The position numbers were made by a program, and so were the translations under genes. Under the pieces are notes generated by a model, which worked only from the letters and a program-made list of their open reading frames with translations, searched no databases and was not told the DNA's origin. A stretch of 64,000 nucleotides of DNA from Symbiodinium kawagutii (taxonomy: Eukaryota; Sar; Dinophyceae; Suessiales; Symbiodiniaceae): the NCBI GenBank assembly GCA_009767595.1, contig VSDK01028034.1, positions 25,912 through 89,911 on the forward strand, read 5' to 3'. Below are positions 13,017 through 23,511 of this stretch, one piece after another. Position 1 is the first letter of the stretch. Each line of letters opens with the position of its first letter.

Positions 13017-15974
13017 GCTACTACTACTACTGCTGTTGTTGCTACTACTATTACTACTACTTCTTGTACTGCTACTACTCCCGGCGCCAGTACAACACGA
13101 CAACAAGCAGCAACAAGAACCTGTTGGTGATATTTATTACTAATGGTTGAAGCCGTCGCAACGATTTAAAAGTGTTAGATACAGCCAGCAGTGGTCCATA
13201 ATCAGTGGATCAAAGCCACCGCGAACAAGAACCGCACAATAACTAACATGCAATCAACATGATATGAGTCAATATTTGCAGCTTTGACCATCAACAGAAA
13301 ATTACCATCAAACCAGCTGTGAGGTATTCACTGACTTTTCTTTGCAACCGCATCACAAGCTTTTATAGTCATCGTTGTTGGCCATTTCCCCAGTGTTGTT
13401 TATCTCCCTAATCTCAATCACCATTAAGGACCCACATACTGTAGTTGGTATATCGATATATCCTCTATTTTTGTTGTTGGTCATCATCCCCTAGTTTCAA
13501 CCATTAACCATTCAATTAACCAGTAGTTTTGCCGTATAATCATTGCATTGATCACTAAAAGCCCTCTTCAACCAGCTAAGTAACATACATTGACCATTAC
13601 TGATTAACCGTAATTAAGCTCTATCAGCCAACCATTAACCGGCGAATTAACCAACCAAATGGACATGGTCACGTTGTCAACCCCAACGCCGTATGGCAGC
13701 ACACACAGGTCATCTTTGTGCTGGACAGTTTCAGAGACGCAGTGCAGTGTGTGGCAGACGTCCCCACAGTTATGCCTGGTGGCTCTATGTCCATTGGTCA
13801 ATAAAGCATGCTAAACCAAGGGTTTTTTAAAGGGATTGTCATGTTTATAATAGGAGATCATCACCAACAATAATGTTTAATCCACTGATGAATCTGGTTG
13901 CTTCTCAGAATCCATAAGGTTAACCAATGGTCTATTTACTTGTTAATATGGGACAATATCAACCAACAAGAGCAGGTGGGTTACTGACTGTTCGTCAAAG
14001 TGGATATTGGTCAATTAATCACAATGGTAATGTTCAATGATAAAGATGATATTGATTTATTGTGGCCATTATCCAGCAGTTCAAAATATGGAAACTCACG
14101 TTTAGTAATTGTGAAAATGTGTCAATCCTAGTCGTCTATGGCTAATGATAAGCATTTGATATTGTTTAATGCGGCTAAATATATTTGATCTACGTCAATA
14201 TTGTTACGGGTGTGCAAATGATTACTGATACTGATGGTTGTTGTAAAAATGATGAATAAGCTCAATCATGGTGAAACAAGTTTGAAAGCAAATTAAGCTG
14301 GTTGACAATGATATGCATGTTTTTTCTGTGTTACGGTGTTACGAACATGTTCACTTATTATGAAATATTGGTCGAACAAATGATTGATTGATGATGAGTC
14401 AAAACTAACTGAAAGAAAGAAGCACTTGCTGGGCAACTAAATACTGGCTTGTAGTGCAGAATGCACACACCTGCGTTGCGCGTGTTTGCCCCGGATGGCG
14501 AGCCTGCTGCCAAGACTGCTGCCAAGACTGGTGGGATGGCTGACGCGACCCTGAAGATGACGCCGAAGTACAAAGCTGGAAGTAAGCAGCCTGTGAAACC
14601 GCCAAAGACCGCGCCAGCACAGCAGCCAGCCCCAGCTGCTGCCGTCTCAGCGCCAAGTCTACCTGCGATGCTGGCATGTGGTGTGTGGCCACCCGGCTTC
14701 ATCCCACCAGCGCCACCACCGGGACCGCCTCCCATGGCTTCACAGCCAGCCCCGCCAGCCTCGGCGAAACCCCCGCCAGCAAAAGAACCGAATTGGGGGA
14801 GCACCGGCCAAGGCCACAAGGACGGCCCCGCGCAGGGGCGCCGTGAAGACAGGAATTGGGCAAGTCTCAAAGACGAGCTGCGGCTCGAAAAGGAGAAAAC
14901 CACGATGCTGGAACGCCAAGTGCTGTACAACATCGACCAGAAAAACCTGTCGGAACAGCACGCGGCGGAATGATGCCTATGATGGTCCAGTGCGGTTGCT
15001 GATGGTTGCTCATAAGGGATAATAAACAAACAAAATCAAAGAAATAGTGTCTCCCAGAAGAAGCAACCAAGATAGCAAACAACCTGTAGTCAAAAGAAGA
15101 GAAAAGACTAAAAAACATAATCTCCTAGAAATGATTGGACACTTTACTAGTGGAAAGCAGGAAACACAAACATAATTGCTGGTGAACCAATGGTTTCTGT
15201 TCAGAGATTTTCCCATGACCGATCCCAGCCATGCTATCGTTTTGAATCCTGTTTAGGGACAGGGAGAACCAGTGACAAAGAAGCTGCATTATTTTTTGTG
15301 GCTAGTATTGAAAAAAAAGATGCATATTAATTAAAGAGATATATCTAAAGCTATATATATATATAGTTATATACATATACGCGCAAGGCACAGGCTATAG
15401 GTACACAGTAAGCACCGTGCGTACCTCCATATCTTTCAGTTGCTTGCAAGCATCTTCGTATTCCAATCCTGCTGACGATCATTATCCCTTGGTTTGATCC
15501 TTGAGGGGTACCATGATGACTCGAAGCAGTGCATCATTTGCGGCGTGGGTGACCGTTTTTCATAGATTAACACTTCGTTGATTTTGGATTAGTGCGAAAC
15601 GCAAAGTGGTTGGTGGTTTGAAGTATTTCTAATTTTACCTAGCATTGCCGAGTGGTTGGTTGGTTGACAAGCTGGTCAGTTAGTGTTCCCTAGTATTGGT
15701 GAAGCCACCAAGCAGTCAAAGATTTTGGATTCACCATGATTCACCTGAACCACTAATCTTCAACCACTGACAAAAAAAGCTCAATAATCAGTTGACTACT
15801 GTATGGTCAATTAAGAACAGAGCAAGCATCAGCAACCACCGTCAACCTTCATAGGCATCATTCTCCTCATCTACCATCTATCATTTCACCTTCATTGAAC
15901 ACTACCTTACCATTATTGAACATATGGGTAGTCAAACCATATCATTTTCAATATTGGTTCACCAGAATTGAGCA

Positions 15975-16027
<53 letters not shown>

Positions 16028-19000
16028 TCACCAAGTTTAATCATGTTTAATCAACATCATTGAACATCCTAAGTGAATCATGTTGAATATCATCAATCAC
16101 CAACTTCCATAACTCCATCAGTTTTGCCATCCATCAATTTCGGGTATTGTACCGCTCGTGTCGCCGCCTAGGCTCCGACCGCAAGCGGGCTCAAGAGGCT
16201 CGCGAGGCAACGTCCGGTCACGGGAGGGTCCCCTGGTTGGTCCCGTGACCCCACAAGGGGATGGCAGCTGCTCTCATCCGGTGGCTGGTTCCTGGGCCAA
16301 CCACCAGGGGAAATCTGGGCCTGCATTTCTGTGGGAATGTGGTGTTACATTGTTTCTGCAATATGTGCTGCATTTGCAACCATGTTCGGGAGTAGGACTT
16401 CTGTCTTTCACATATCACCTGCGGCAATGTTGCCAAGAAGAGCAACGTGACAATAGTACAGTAGATGGACCTGGCAAACTGTTCTTTTTTCGGGATCGGT
16501 AAACAGCCAAAGACTGATTGGTCCATTTGTGGAATGTGAAGGGAATTGATTCGCCGTGTTGGTTTACTTTTGTTGGTGATTCCTATTGCCAAGCAGCATG
16601 CCAAATTATGATTCCTTTTTGTTGGTTGCCGACCAATGATCAATCATTGAACCTTATTGACCATTTCTCATCCATTAAAAAAAAAAAAACATGGTCTTTT
16701 GTCCTTTATGAACCGTGACTCCGCCATCAGCAGATCAACCAGATGGGGGCTTCTCAACATACGGAGCCCAAAAAATGGTTGGTTGATACAAACTGGATGA
16801 TCCCAAGTGAACTAGGCCCCAACCTGGGAGGGGGTTTTGATCCTACCAACCAGCTGATCATTCTCAACCAGCACATCCCCGTTGAAACTCCATGGGCCCA
16901 GTGGGAGCACGGCTAGGAGCTGTGGAACATGTTGCGAGACACCGAACTGGAGCAGGCCTGGCATTTGGCTCTGCAAGACTGAACGGTTAAGCATTCATCA
17001 CTGATTACCACTACAATCATCACCACTATATGATTACTATGAATGGTAGTACTACTTATATGTATACATATCTACATACATATATTGATATATTTACTTG
17101 TATATTTACCTATATATCTATATATATTTACTTATTTTGATATATATATATATATTGATCTATATATATATATATATAATTATGCTTGCCCTGATTATAA
17201 CTATTACCATTGGTGGACATAGCTCGGATAATTAGATAACTACTGGTTGGTGGGTTGATTGACATTTTGTGTTTTCCCGAATGTAGTTCTGAACAAATGG
17301 TTGGTTGACAAGCATATGTTTCAGAAGGACTGAAACCGCCAATCTTATATTTATATATATATTTTTTTTTTTTTTTTAATTGTCAGTATTACTTGTCATA
17401 CCATGTAGTAGTGATCACCACTAACCATGTAATAATAGCTATACTAGATTACCTTACCTATAAAATCACTGTTAGCCATAATGATCACTATTAGCCATTG
17501 TCATTTCGCACTTTTGCAAAACCAATTGTTTACTTACCACAGCTTTCCATTACAAACCATGTCGCACTGTCGCACCATTTACTTCCCAGGCAACTTACCA
17601 GTACTAACCATTTACTTACCATTTACTTACCCATTTACTTACCCATTTACTTACCCATTTACTTACCATTACTAACCATGCTTATTTACCATAGCTTACC
17701 ACCGTGGCGAAGCATTCTGCTTCACCAGGCTGCGGTGTTGATCTTGGCCAACAAGCAGGACCTGCCAGAGGCCATGTCCACCAAGGAGGTGGGACCGTGC
17801 TGGGCATGGCGGCATCGGTGGTAGACCTGGAAGCATGACATGGATGACAGTGGATATATGTGGATAGGTGGACAACTAGTGATCATAACTAGTGATCATG
17901 ATTTTTATTTGAAATAATGAATAAACCCAGAAATAGATGAAATAAATAAACATATATATATATATATATATATTTACATATTCATATGAATTTATCTACA
18001 CACAATAGATTTAATTATTTATTGCATGTCTACACCATGGTCAGGAACTACTTGGTATCACCGGTGATCAGCTCCGGTGTGCACTTCCGGGGAAGCTCCA
18101 GCATCTTCACCACTAGACTTACCCACTAGTTAACCATTACTTAACCCTGAACCACTATGCTTAACCACTGGTGAACCAGCATGTTAACTACTACTTAAGC
18201 ACTACTTAACCAACAGAATACAAGCTTCATCCAAACACTATTGAACCACTAGTCAGAAAGGAAACCACTAGCCAACCTAGTCAGTGACTACTACTGAACC
18301 TAACCGATACCTGGTCACTACTACTTAATCACGACTTAATCATGATTCAACCATTATTCAACCACTTAAGAACCACTGCTGCATCGTGATGGTTGAATGA
18401 TTAAACCCTCATGGCCCTATGGCTGCTTGAACGAACGGATTAACAAATGATTCAACTAGCCATCATGACCATTATCAAGATTTACCCAACCACTGGATTC
18501 TCAACCAACCACTACTTAAGCACTATTTAACTACTCCCAATCCAGCATTTAAACGTCAGCCAAACCGCTGGATTATCATTCAATTTACCACTGGTTACTC
18601 AACCACTACTCAACCTAGTCTACTTATCCACTACTTAAAATTACCTAAGCACTACTACTTAACCACCATTTAACTATTGCTTGACCACTACTTAATCACT
18701 ACCGAACCAGCATTTAGCCACTACTCAACCATCATCAGCATTTAATCACTACTGGGATTGTGGTCACCAACTGGTTTAACTCTTTACCAACCATCATTCA
18801 CCAGCATTCAACCACTATTTCACCATCATGTATCTACTACTTGGCCACCATTGAACCAACATTTAACCACAACTTAACCACGACTTAACCATCATATGAC
18901 CACTCATCAACCACTACTTCACCACCACTTAACCACCATTCAACCACTACTTCACCAGCATTTAACCACCACTTAACCACCATTCAACCACTAACCATCC

Positions 19001-19191
19001 CGATTTCACCATTGGATCGCCAGGTCACAGAAGTCTTGGGGCTCCCGGAGCTGAAGAACCGACAGCAGCGCTATCACGTGCAAGCCACCAGCGCGGCCCA
19101 AGGTGGAGCGAGTGGTGCCGGTGGTTGGATAGGAAGTTCCGAGGAGAGCTGGCGGAGATGCTGGGAAACTTGCGGCAAAGTTCAATGGTAA
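5847..19191 (+). CDS. ARF/ARL-family small GTPase, 8 recognised exons
   Basis: Membrane-traffic GTPase of the ADP-ribosylation factor family. Reconstructed exons: 5847-6027, 10783-10842, 12645-12697, 13709-13727, 16172-16206, 16917-16955, 17729-17788, 19024-19191. Joining them keeps one frame: P-loop GLDAAGKTT, switch [47 protein letters not shown] and G5 QATSA, all in family order. Introns 1, 5 and 6 start with GC and the other four with GT; every acceptor is AG followed by G. The fourth exon is only 19 nt. A Pro/Gly/Ser-rich stretch of about 28 residues precedes the GTPase domain and has no ATG in frame, so the true first exon, including any myristoylated Gly, lies further upstream. In the last exon the reconstructed frame ends at TAA 19189-19191. 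An overlapping frame from 19122 to TGA 19194-19196 gives a more ARF-like amphipathic C terminus ([17 protein letters not shown]). The exact paralogue is not assigned. Confidence 0.93.
7137..7246 (-). mobile_element. MITE family A (ARF intron 1)
   Basis: Inverse orientation: GTGGGTCAAAACCCTGTACC at the left, AATATTGACCCATAGCC at the right, with ATTAACCATTGTTTCCC and TTGGTCATTATCC inside. The left inverted repeat is slightly degraded. Confidence 0.8.
7487..7714. mobile_element. MITE family B fragments (ARF intron 1)
   Basis: Two partial copies back to back. The first (to about 7572) keeps only its right end, TACCCCTATTTTCAGAAACC. The second (7617-7714) has the left end GTTTCTCAAAATAGGGAATCC and a degraded right end, CTCCCTATTTTTAGAA. 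Confidence 0.6.
7851..8182. repeat. 332-bp foldback (near-perfect inverted repeat)
   Basis: The outer about 120 nt at 7851-7970 is the reverse complement of about 8060-8182 with a single mismatch seen (GGCTAG versus GGTTAG). The inner parts are an A-rich (AAAAAAACC)n run on the left and the complementary (GGTTTTTTT)n run on the right, around a short loop near 8020-8050. No open frame. It lies in ARF intron 1 and would form a very long hairpin in the pre-mRNA. Confidence 0.92.
8888..9607 (-). CDS. 239-codon open frame over a 195-bp tandem repeat, doubtful gene
   Basis: A continuous minus-strand frame rich in Pro, Arg, Asn and Gln. It contains about three copies of a 65-residue unit with the recurring segment [14 protein letters not shown]. 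The first codon is GTG, and no ATG precedes most of the frame. The plus strand is also partly open across the repeats. It sits inside ARF intron 1 in opposite orientation. The exact 195-bp spacing preserves the frame, which favours past coding capacity, but the ORF could equally be a by-product of a GC-rich satellite. Confidence 0.3.
   Translation of the reverse strand: MESKVLPAKTLLRNPGTKVSPVQKPQPLRKRFFLTRCGRNVFCPQLLPQPNGRQETQIRPHSYCQTCLHRFASAKSLQNPETQAFTNQKPQPTRKRFFLTRCGRNVFFHQLLPNPTPSRDPNTATLLPKLACSTVLPAQKSLRNPETQVLTNQNPQPPRKQFFLTRCRRKIFAAACLSMPAAPVFPRKLPICPVLARPSCPPLSSSVFFRHASQPPRRSAHAGSIPPLLLVNPGAAKKI
9096..9620. repeat. 195-bp tandem repeat, about 2.7 units
   Basis: Units start at 9096, 9291 and 9486 (CTTCCTAC / CGTTCCTACCGCATCGCG). 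They share TTAGGAAAAACCGTTTTCGG, a GCGTTTCCGGGTTC segment and AGGAGTGTGGCCGT, with many substitutions and small balancing indels. The spacing is exactly 195 bp both times. Confidence 0.9.
10919..11330. repeat. A-rich then T-rich low-complexity block (ARF intron 2)
   Basis: About 200 nt of AAAATCAAAAATAAAAC-type text is followed by about 200 nt of its rough complement (TTTTTGATTTTTTTCTGATT). It resembles a degenerate foldback like the one at 7851 and contains no gene. Confidence 0.8.
11698..11850. repeat. (ACAT)n-like microsatellite (ARF intron 2)
   Basis: Imperfect ACATACAGAT / CATACATA repeats. The open frames through it (His/Tyr/Thr-rich) are repeat artefacts. Confidence 0.85.
12836..13085. 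repeat. (TTTA)n and (CTA)n microsatellites (ARF intron 3)
   Basis: A TTTA run at about 12838-12870 is followed by a 170-nt CTA/CTG trinucleotide run. Leu-, Tyr- and Ser-homopolymer open frames arise from it and are not genes. Confidence 0.95.
14461..14973 (+). CDS. Hypothetical 170-aa Pro/Ala-rich protein with C-terminal coiled coil
   Basis: An intact ATG-to-TGA frame inside intron 4 of the ARF-family gene, on the same strand, clearly GC-richer than the surrounding intron. The first about 125 residues are Ala/Pro/Lys-rich and low in complexity, with a [10 protein letters not shown] run. The last 40 are charged and helix-forming ([19 protein letters not shown]), probably a short coiled coil. 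No signal peptide, membrane segment or known domain recognised. It may be a small nested gene, a retrocopy fragment, or the last exon of a gene read across the intron: TGCAG just before the ATG would serve as an acceptor. Function unknown. Confidence 0.45.
   Translation: MHTPALRVFAPDGEPAAKTAAKTGGMADATLKMTPKYKAGSKQPVKPPKTAPAQQPAPAAAVSAPSLPAMLACGVWPPGFIPPAPPPGPPPMASQPAPPASAKPPPAKEPNWGSTGQGHKDGPAQGRREDRNWASLKDELRLEKEKTTMLERQVLYNIDQKNLSEQHAAE
15606..15713 (+). mobile_element. MITE family C (ARF intron 4)
   Basis: TGGTTGGTGGTTTGAAG at the left and GGTGAAGCCACCAA at the right form the family C inverted repeat. The core has GTGGTTGGTTGGTTGACAAG. Confidence 0.6.
15973..16027. repeat. (TCA)n microsatellite (ARF intron 4)
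   Basis: About 18 uninterrupted TCA units, 145 bp upstream of ARF exon 5. Confidence 0.97.
17040..17180. repeat. TA-rich low-complexity tract (ARF intron 6)
   Basis: Runs of TATATA and ATACATATCTACATAC-type text with no coding content. Confidence 0.85.
17242..17345 (+). mobile_element. MITE family C (ARF intron 6)
   Basis: ACTGGTTGGTGGGTTGATTG at the left and AGGACTGAAACCGCCAATC at the right, with the family core AACAAATGGTTGGTTGAC between. Confidence 0.6.
17590..17675. repeat. (CCATTTACTTAC)n minisatellite (ARF intron 6)
   Basis: Five to six tandem 11-12-bp units just upstream of ARF exon 7. Confidence 0.9.
18115..19010. repeat. Strand-asymmetric AACCA-rich field (ARF intron 7)
   Basis: Nearly 900 bp of degenerate CCACTACTTAA / ACCATTCAACC text in which G is rare on the plus strand. 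No fixed period. It fills most of ARF intron 7, right up to the last exon. Confidence 0.85.
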
Positions 19192-19196
19192 GTTGA

Positions 19197-19985
19197 CAAT
19201 CCATCACTGCAAATGATCCGTGAAATGGATCATCAATATTTTACCATTGATCCATGAATCAACCATCTCAACCGGCTCGCACCCTTGAACTTTGCACCAA
19301 GTCTCCCACCATCGATTTACTTGGTTGAGATGTTGGTGATTTTGTTGAATGATCCGTTAATACGAATGACGGATATTGGATGAAATGGGGGGAACCTTAT
19401 TTTGAGAAACCACCAGGTGACGAATGTCTACAACTGTTGCTGTAGTGGCTGATATGGCATCTTCATGCTGGATTAGCTTTACTCAATTCTGACTGGCCAA
19501 GCGGCAACCAACCAGAATATGTCATGCTATTTAATTTGCCATGTACGTTCTTCAACTAAATGCTGTATCAGATTGGCGTTACATTTGTTTGTGATTGACA
19601 TAGCTCGTTAAACCATCATTGACTATTAGCAACCATGGTTGACGATTGGATTAATCACACACACACACCAATTGATTGATAGTTATGTAGTTTCAGATTG
19701 ACCGTTATCACATCATTTCTCATCACCAACCATTTTTGATAACCAATAAATCACTTTCAACAATAACAAACCATCCTTTGCCATAAAGCAATTGGCATGT
19801 TTATGATTAATAATTAGTATATTAATTGTGTTTTTCGTTGAATAGAACCATTATGCGCCATGGTAGTCATGATTCATTAACTATCATTAGCTATTGATCA
19901 GGCCTGGCATCTCTATCGGTTCTTAGGCTTGGTGAGTAGGAAAGACCTGGTCAGCTGATAGGCTGGAATACCTGACCGGGCAGCC
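19197..19985. other. Region downstream of the ARF-family gene, no gene seen
   Basis: AT-rich, with a right-end fragment of a family B element at about 19385-19415 (TTATTTTGAGAAACCACC). No polyadenylation or terminator signal I can defend. Confidence 0.5.
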
Positions 19986-20473
19986 GCTAGAACTACAACT
20001 GCCGCAGGCAGGGGAAGGTTGGTGGGTTTGTGACGCGCAAATAGAGTAGTTATAGTGAAGCGCAGCTAACAGATGATTGTGGTGACAAAAGGCTGGCGTG
20101 CTCACTGATATGTGATCATTCTCGGACCCTTGGAGCTGTGTTCTTTTGAATTTGTTCAAGAACATCAATGTATCTATTGGCATCAGCCAGCAATCCCTGG
20201 GATGATTGTTCCGGAAATCACCAAACAAAGCTAGAACTACAACTGCCGCAGGCAGCGCAAGCTTGGTGGGTTTGTGACGCGCAAATAGAGTAGTTATAGT
20301 GAAGCGCAGCTAACAGATGATTGTGGTGACAAAAGGCTGGCGTGCTCACTGATATGTGATCATTCTCGGACCCTTGGAGCTGTGTTCTTTTGAATTTGTT
20401 CAAGAACATCAATGTATCTATTGGCATCAGCCAGCAATCCCTGGGATGATTGTTCCGGAAATCACCAAACAAA
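19986..20473. repeat. Tandem duplication, 244-bp period
   Basis: Units 19986-20229 and 20230-20473 differ at only three positions that I can see, clustered where GCAGGGGAAGG in the first unit reads GCAGCGCAAGC in the second. Each unit carries the same minus-strand open frame (MFGDFRNNHPRDCWLMP...). Since 244 is not a multiple of 3, the frame does not run through both units, so this is probably not a coding expansion. Confidence 0.95.
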
Positions 20474-21679
20474 ACCGAGGCCTGTGTAACCATTTTTTGG
20501 GTTGATAGTTCCAGACCTTCCAGATATATACCCGTTACTTCTCGAGCAACGACTGGATGCTTGGCCGAGTCAAAGCTGGTGCCCGGTAGGCGAAGGCATC
20601 TACGAAGGCCTAGACTGGTTGTCCAGAGAAATGTCGAGATGAGGGAAGAGGAGCACAGAGCGGCAGCAGCTGTCAATTCCGGGGGTCACAATAAGCCATT
20701 GGGAACCATGGGAACCATGATCAACCAAAGGGGATAATGGTTGATATGAATGGTTAATGATAGCTATAAGCCATTGGGAACCATGGTCAACCAATGGGGA
20801 TAATGGTAAATATGAATGACTAATGGTCGGTGATGATAATAGGTGGGTCAATTAGTGATGAGCACAGCTGTCAACCGCGGTTATTCAGGCGTGATGATGG
20901 GGATGCAAGCAACACTCAGAAGGATTTCCAATACGCTTTCAAGAGGAATAGTGGTGGTTGGTAGGGAGCAACACGTGGCTCGCCGGGGGTGTCCAGAGCT
21001 AGCGGAGCCAGTTGGAGCTACCAGGAGTGCCCTAAGCAAATGGTAGTAATTACATATGGTTTGATATATTCAATCTACTGATATGTTGCATCGACTAGTG
21101 ATAGGGTCCATTGAGAAGCTGTGTTCCAAGGCTAGTGCACCAGCAATGCACAATTGGAAGTATCACTACATACCCTAACAGGATCTACCATTCCTTAAGA
21201 AATCGACAGATAAGCATGTTGTTGATGGTACAACTGATGATAGATGGCAATACTAATGTCAATCATGATAATTTGTTAACTGCATGGTGGATCATGCTGT
21301 TGTTATGGCAATACTTATGGAAAGACCTGACACTAGTCATGAGGGTCGCTTCCATGATTTGAGATGATGGGTTGACCATGCCCCACTGGTGTTATGCTCA
21401 ACGAGGCGATCTAGTGGAGATTTCCAGCCGAAGCCAGTCCTGCCGATCCTATGCTGACAACGCCACACACTTTGCCCCCTTTCCCACGGATGGTTGCAAG
21501 ATAGGCCAGCTAGTTGCTGGTTTGATTGACATGCTTCAGTTTCCCAGGCAAATTAGCCGGACAAGTAATACACCACAACTCCGTGATTGACAGGACACCT
21601 TGATTTTGAAGTACAAAACTTGTCATTTCTTCCTGGTCCCCGACTGGGATCTAACACATTGGACGACCATACTTGAACG

Positions 21680-21760
21680 TTTTGGACAGCAACAACCACA
21701 ACAACAACAGCAAGAGCAACAGCGACAGCAACAGCGACAGCAACAGCGACAGCAATCAAC
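21680..21760. repeat. (CAGCAA)n microsatellite
   Basis: Imperfect CAACAG / CGACAG hexamer run. Confidence 0.85.
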
Positions 21761-21808
21761 AAAAAGTGGGAAATAGTCTAAATAAATATGAGACAATAGC
21801 TACAATAA

Positions 21809-22066
21809 CTGGCCGGTGCTGCTGACGTCCACTTTCAACATTGGATTCTTCCTGGAAGCGTTGGATCGCCACGCGAGGAGGACACTGCACACAGACGACG
21901 CGTTTGCACAGTGTATGCAGTCTTGCCTAGCGGTAAGAGGCACTGGAACGCTGAGATTTTGTCGCTGGGAAGATTGGTCAAGCGGCGCATCAAGGAAGAG
22001 TTCGGACATGTTTTGCTACAGTTTATGAATGTTTATGACAATATTTTATCAAACAAACAACTATGA
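21809..22066 (+). CDS. Candidate terminal exon, unidentified
   Basis: A plus frame open from 21809 to TGA 22064-22066 (85 codons), whose last 40 residues look like a helical protein end (LGRLVKRRIKEEFGHVLLQF). A second plus frame (from 21816) is open over the first half and runs into GTAAGA at 21931, a good donor. So the region could be an internal exon in one frame or a last exon in the other. The acceptor is not clear (an AG before GAGGACACTG is possible). No homologue recognised. Confidence 0.3.
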   Translation: MAGAADVHFQHWILPGSVGSPREEDTAHRRRVCTVYAVLPSGKRHWNAEILSLGRLVKRRIKEEFGHVLLQFMNVYDNILSNKQL

Positions 22067-23187
22067 TCCACAAGAAACAATTCTTGCAAGCAATTTCAAC
22101 CGTCAATCGTGGAGATCGAGACGATGCCAAGACATTCACATTATGATGAATTATGAAAACGTTACTAAAAGGAACATATCCACTCCATGATTGGACGAAT
22201 TAAGCACACATCTATGTATTACAATTGTATCTTGGACATTTTATGCCGTGTGCTGCCTTTAATTGCACAGCTTTCATAGTGTCAGGAGTGTTAAGATCTT
22301 AAGTGAGACCGGTCCCTTCAGCCCTGTCTTGGTCCCAATTCCACATGTTGTGTAGCAGTTTTATTCTAGACTTCCTTCCATTGAACCCTTGATATGCGAC
22401 CGGCCGAGCTTTCGCAGCGCAGGGTTTTGAGCCTCACTTTTTGTACAGTTGCCATGGCTACCGAAACCCGCGATGTGCGCTTTGTGTCAACAGTTGCAGC
22501 GCAGCTAGTTCAGACATTCTTGCGGATGCCAACACAAACACCAGCTGTTGGGAAGCCACAACTTTTGCTACAAGTTTTGCTTTGGGCAGCTACACCATGG
22601 TACACCCCCGAACCAAGCGCCATTCGTCCGAAAGACCCTTAGTTTGCGAAATTTGTTTCACTTCCAGGTGGAGATATCCAAGCTGAAGTGAGCTGCATCT
22701 AATCACCTGGAGGGTCCATATCTCAATATATTTATGATTATCAAATGATCAATAATATAAATATACGATCATATGAATCAACCACTTGTCAACATTTAAC
22801 TACCCCAGCTTGATCATAGCTTAGGATGCTGTAAAAAAAACAGCTGTTTTTATATCGAAATGATGTTTTCGCTCCATTCGGCATCGACATAGGGTTACCT
22901 TCACCATCATTCCCCCCATTCTAAATATCAACCATAGTCAACCATAGTTAACCAACCCAATTGACCATAGTCGACAATTCTTACATCAGTTATTCGCCAT
23001 ACTTAACAGTTTACCATAAATAACCAACTTAATCAACCAGAGTTAACAAGTTATGGTTTAGGAACAAGTTATATTCACACAGCCTAAGTTACTTGCCTTA
23101 CCTTAACCTAAGCATAGTAAACCAACTTCAGGGAACTTAGTCATGTTCTATTTGCTTCAAATGGACTGACACTAAGTTATGTTGAGC

Positions 23188-23188
23188 A

Positions 23189-23233
<45 letters not shown>
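23188..23233. repeat. (TTAG)n microsatellite
   Basis: Eleven to twelve TTAG units. The unit is a plant-like telomere fragment at best (TTTAGGG lacks the match), so no telomeric meaning is implied. Confidence 0.95.
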
Positions 23234-23365
23234 CAGTTAACCATTGAGTTCACTATTCTTCGTATTAACCATCGAGGACCGAACCAACTCACTGAATCTC
23301 ATCCAAGTGAATTAAGCGCATACGATTCACAAGGATAGACCATTCATCACCAGCTGAATTCACTT

Positions 23366-23486
23366 GGCGAGGGGGGTCAATATTAATCAACCAATAATAG
23401 GGGATGATAACCAAGAATTTCATAGGGAAAACAAGCCGGTTAATGATGGGGAATCAGGGGGACTAAGGGTGAACTGACCCACAGCC
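23366..23486 (+). mobile_element. MITE family A with 4-bp duplication ACTT
   Basis: Left end GGCGAGGGGGGTCAATATTA, right end GTGAACTGACCCACAGCC. It is flanked by ACTT at 23362-23365 and 23487-23490. The core matches the other copies (ATAATAGGGGATGATAACC and GGTTAATGATGGGGAA). Confidence 0.85.
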
Positions 23487-23511
23487 ACTTACCTGGTGAA
23501 TCAACTGGGGG

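Larger units (their letters stand above)
20474..23361. other. Intergenic DNA with scattered GC-rich patches
   Basis: Apart from the entries at 21809 and 23188, GC-rich open patches occur at about 20950-21046, 21400-21590 (encoding YADNATHFAPFPTDGCKIG), and 22394-22686 (two overlapping frames). Any of these may be an exon. I recognise none and cannot choose frames. A diverged 45-bp repeat (AAGCCATTGGGAACCATGG) occurs at about 20693 and 20770 and returns at 23678. Confidence 0.4.

Noticed and set aside
12784..13150. Open frames rich in Leu, Tyr or Ser
   Set aside because: They are translations of a CTA trinucleotide microsatellite in an ARF intron.
14358..15029. 223-codon minus-strand frame
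   Set aside because: It is the complement of the 170-aa plus-strand ORF, and its Ala/Gly/Ser-rich text fits a shadow of Pro/Ala coding sequence.
23188..23233. (TTAG)n as an internal telomere tract
   Set aside because: The unit lacks the TTTAGGG pattern, so it is treated as an ordinary microsatellite.
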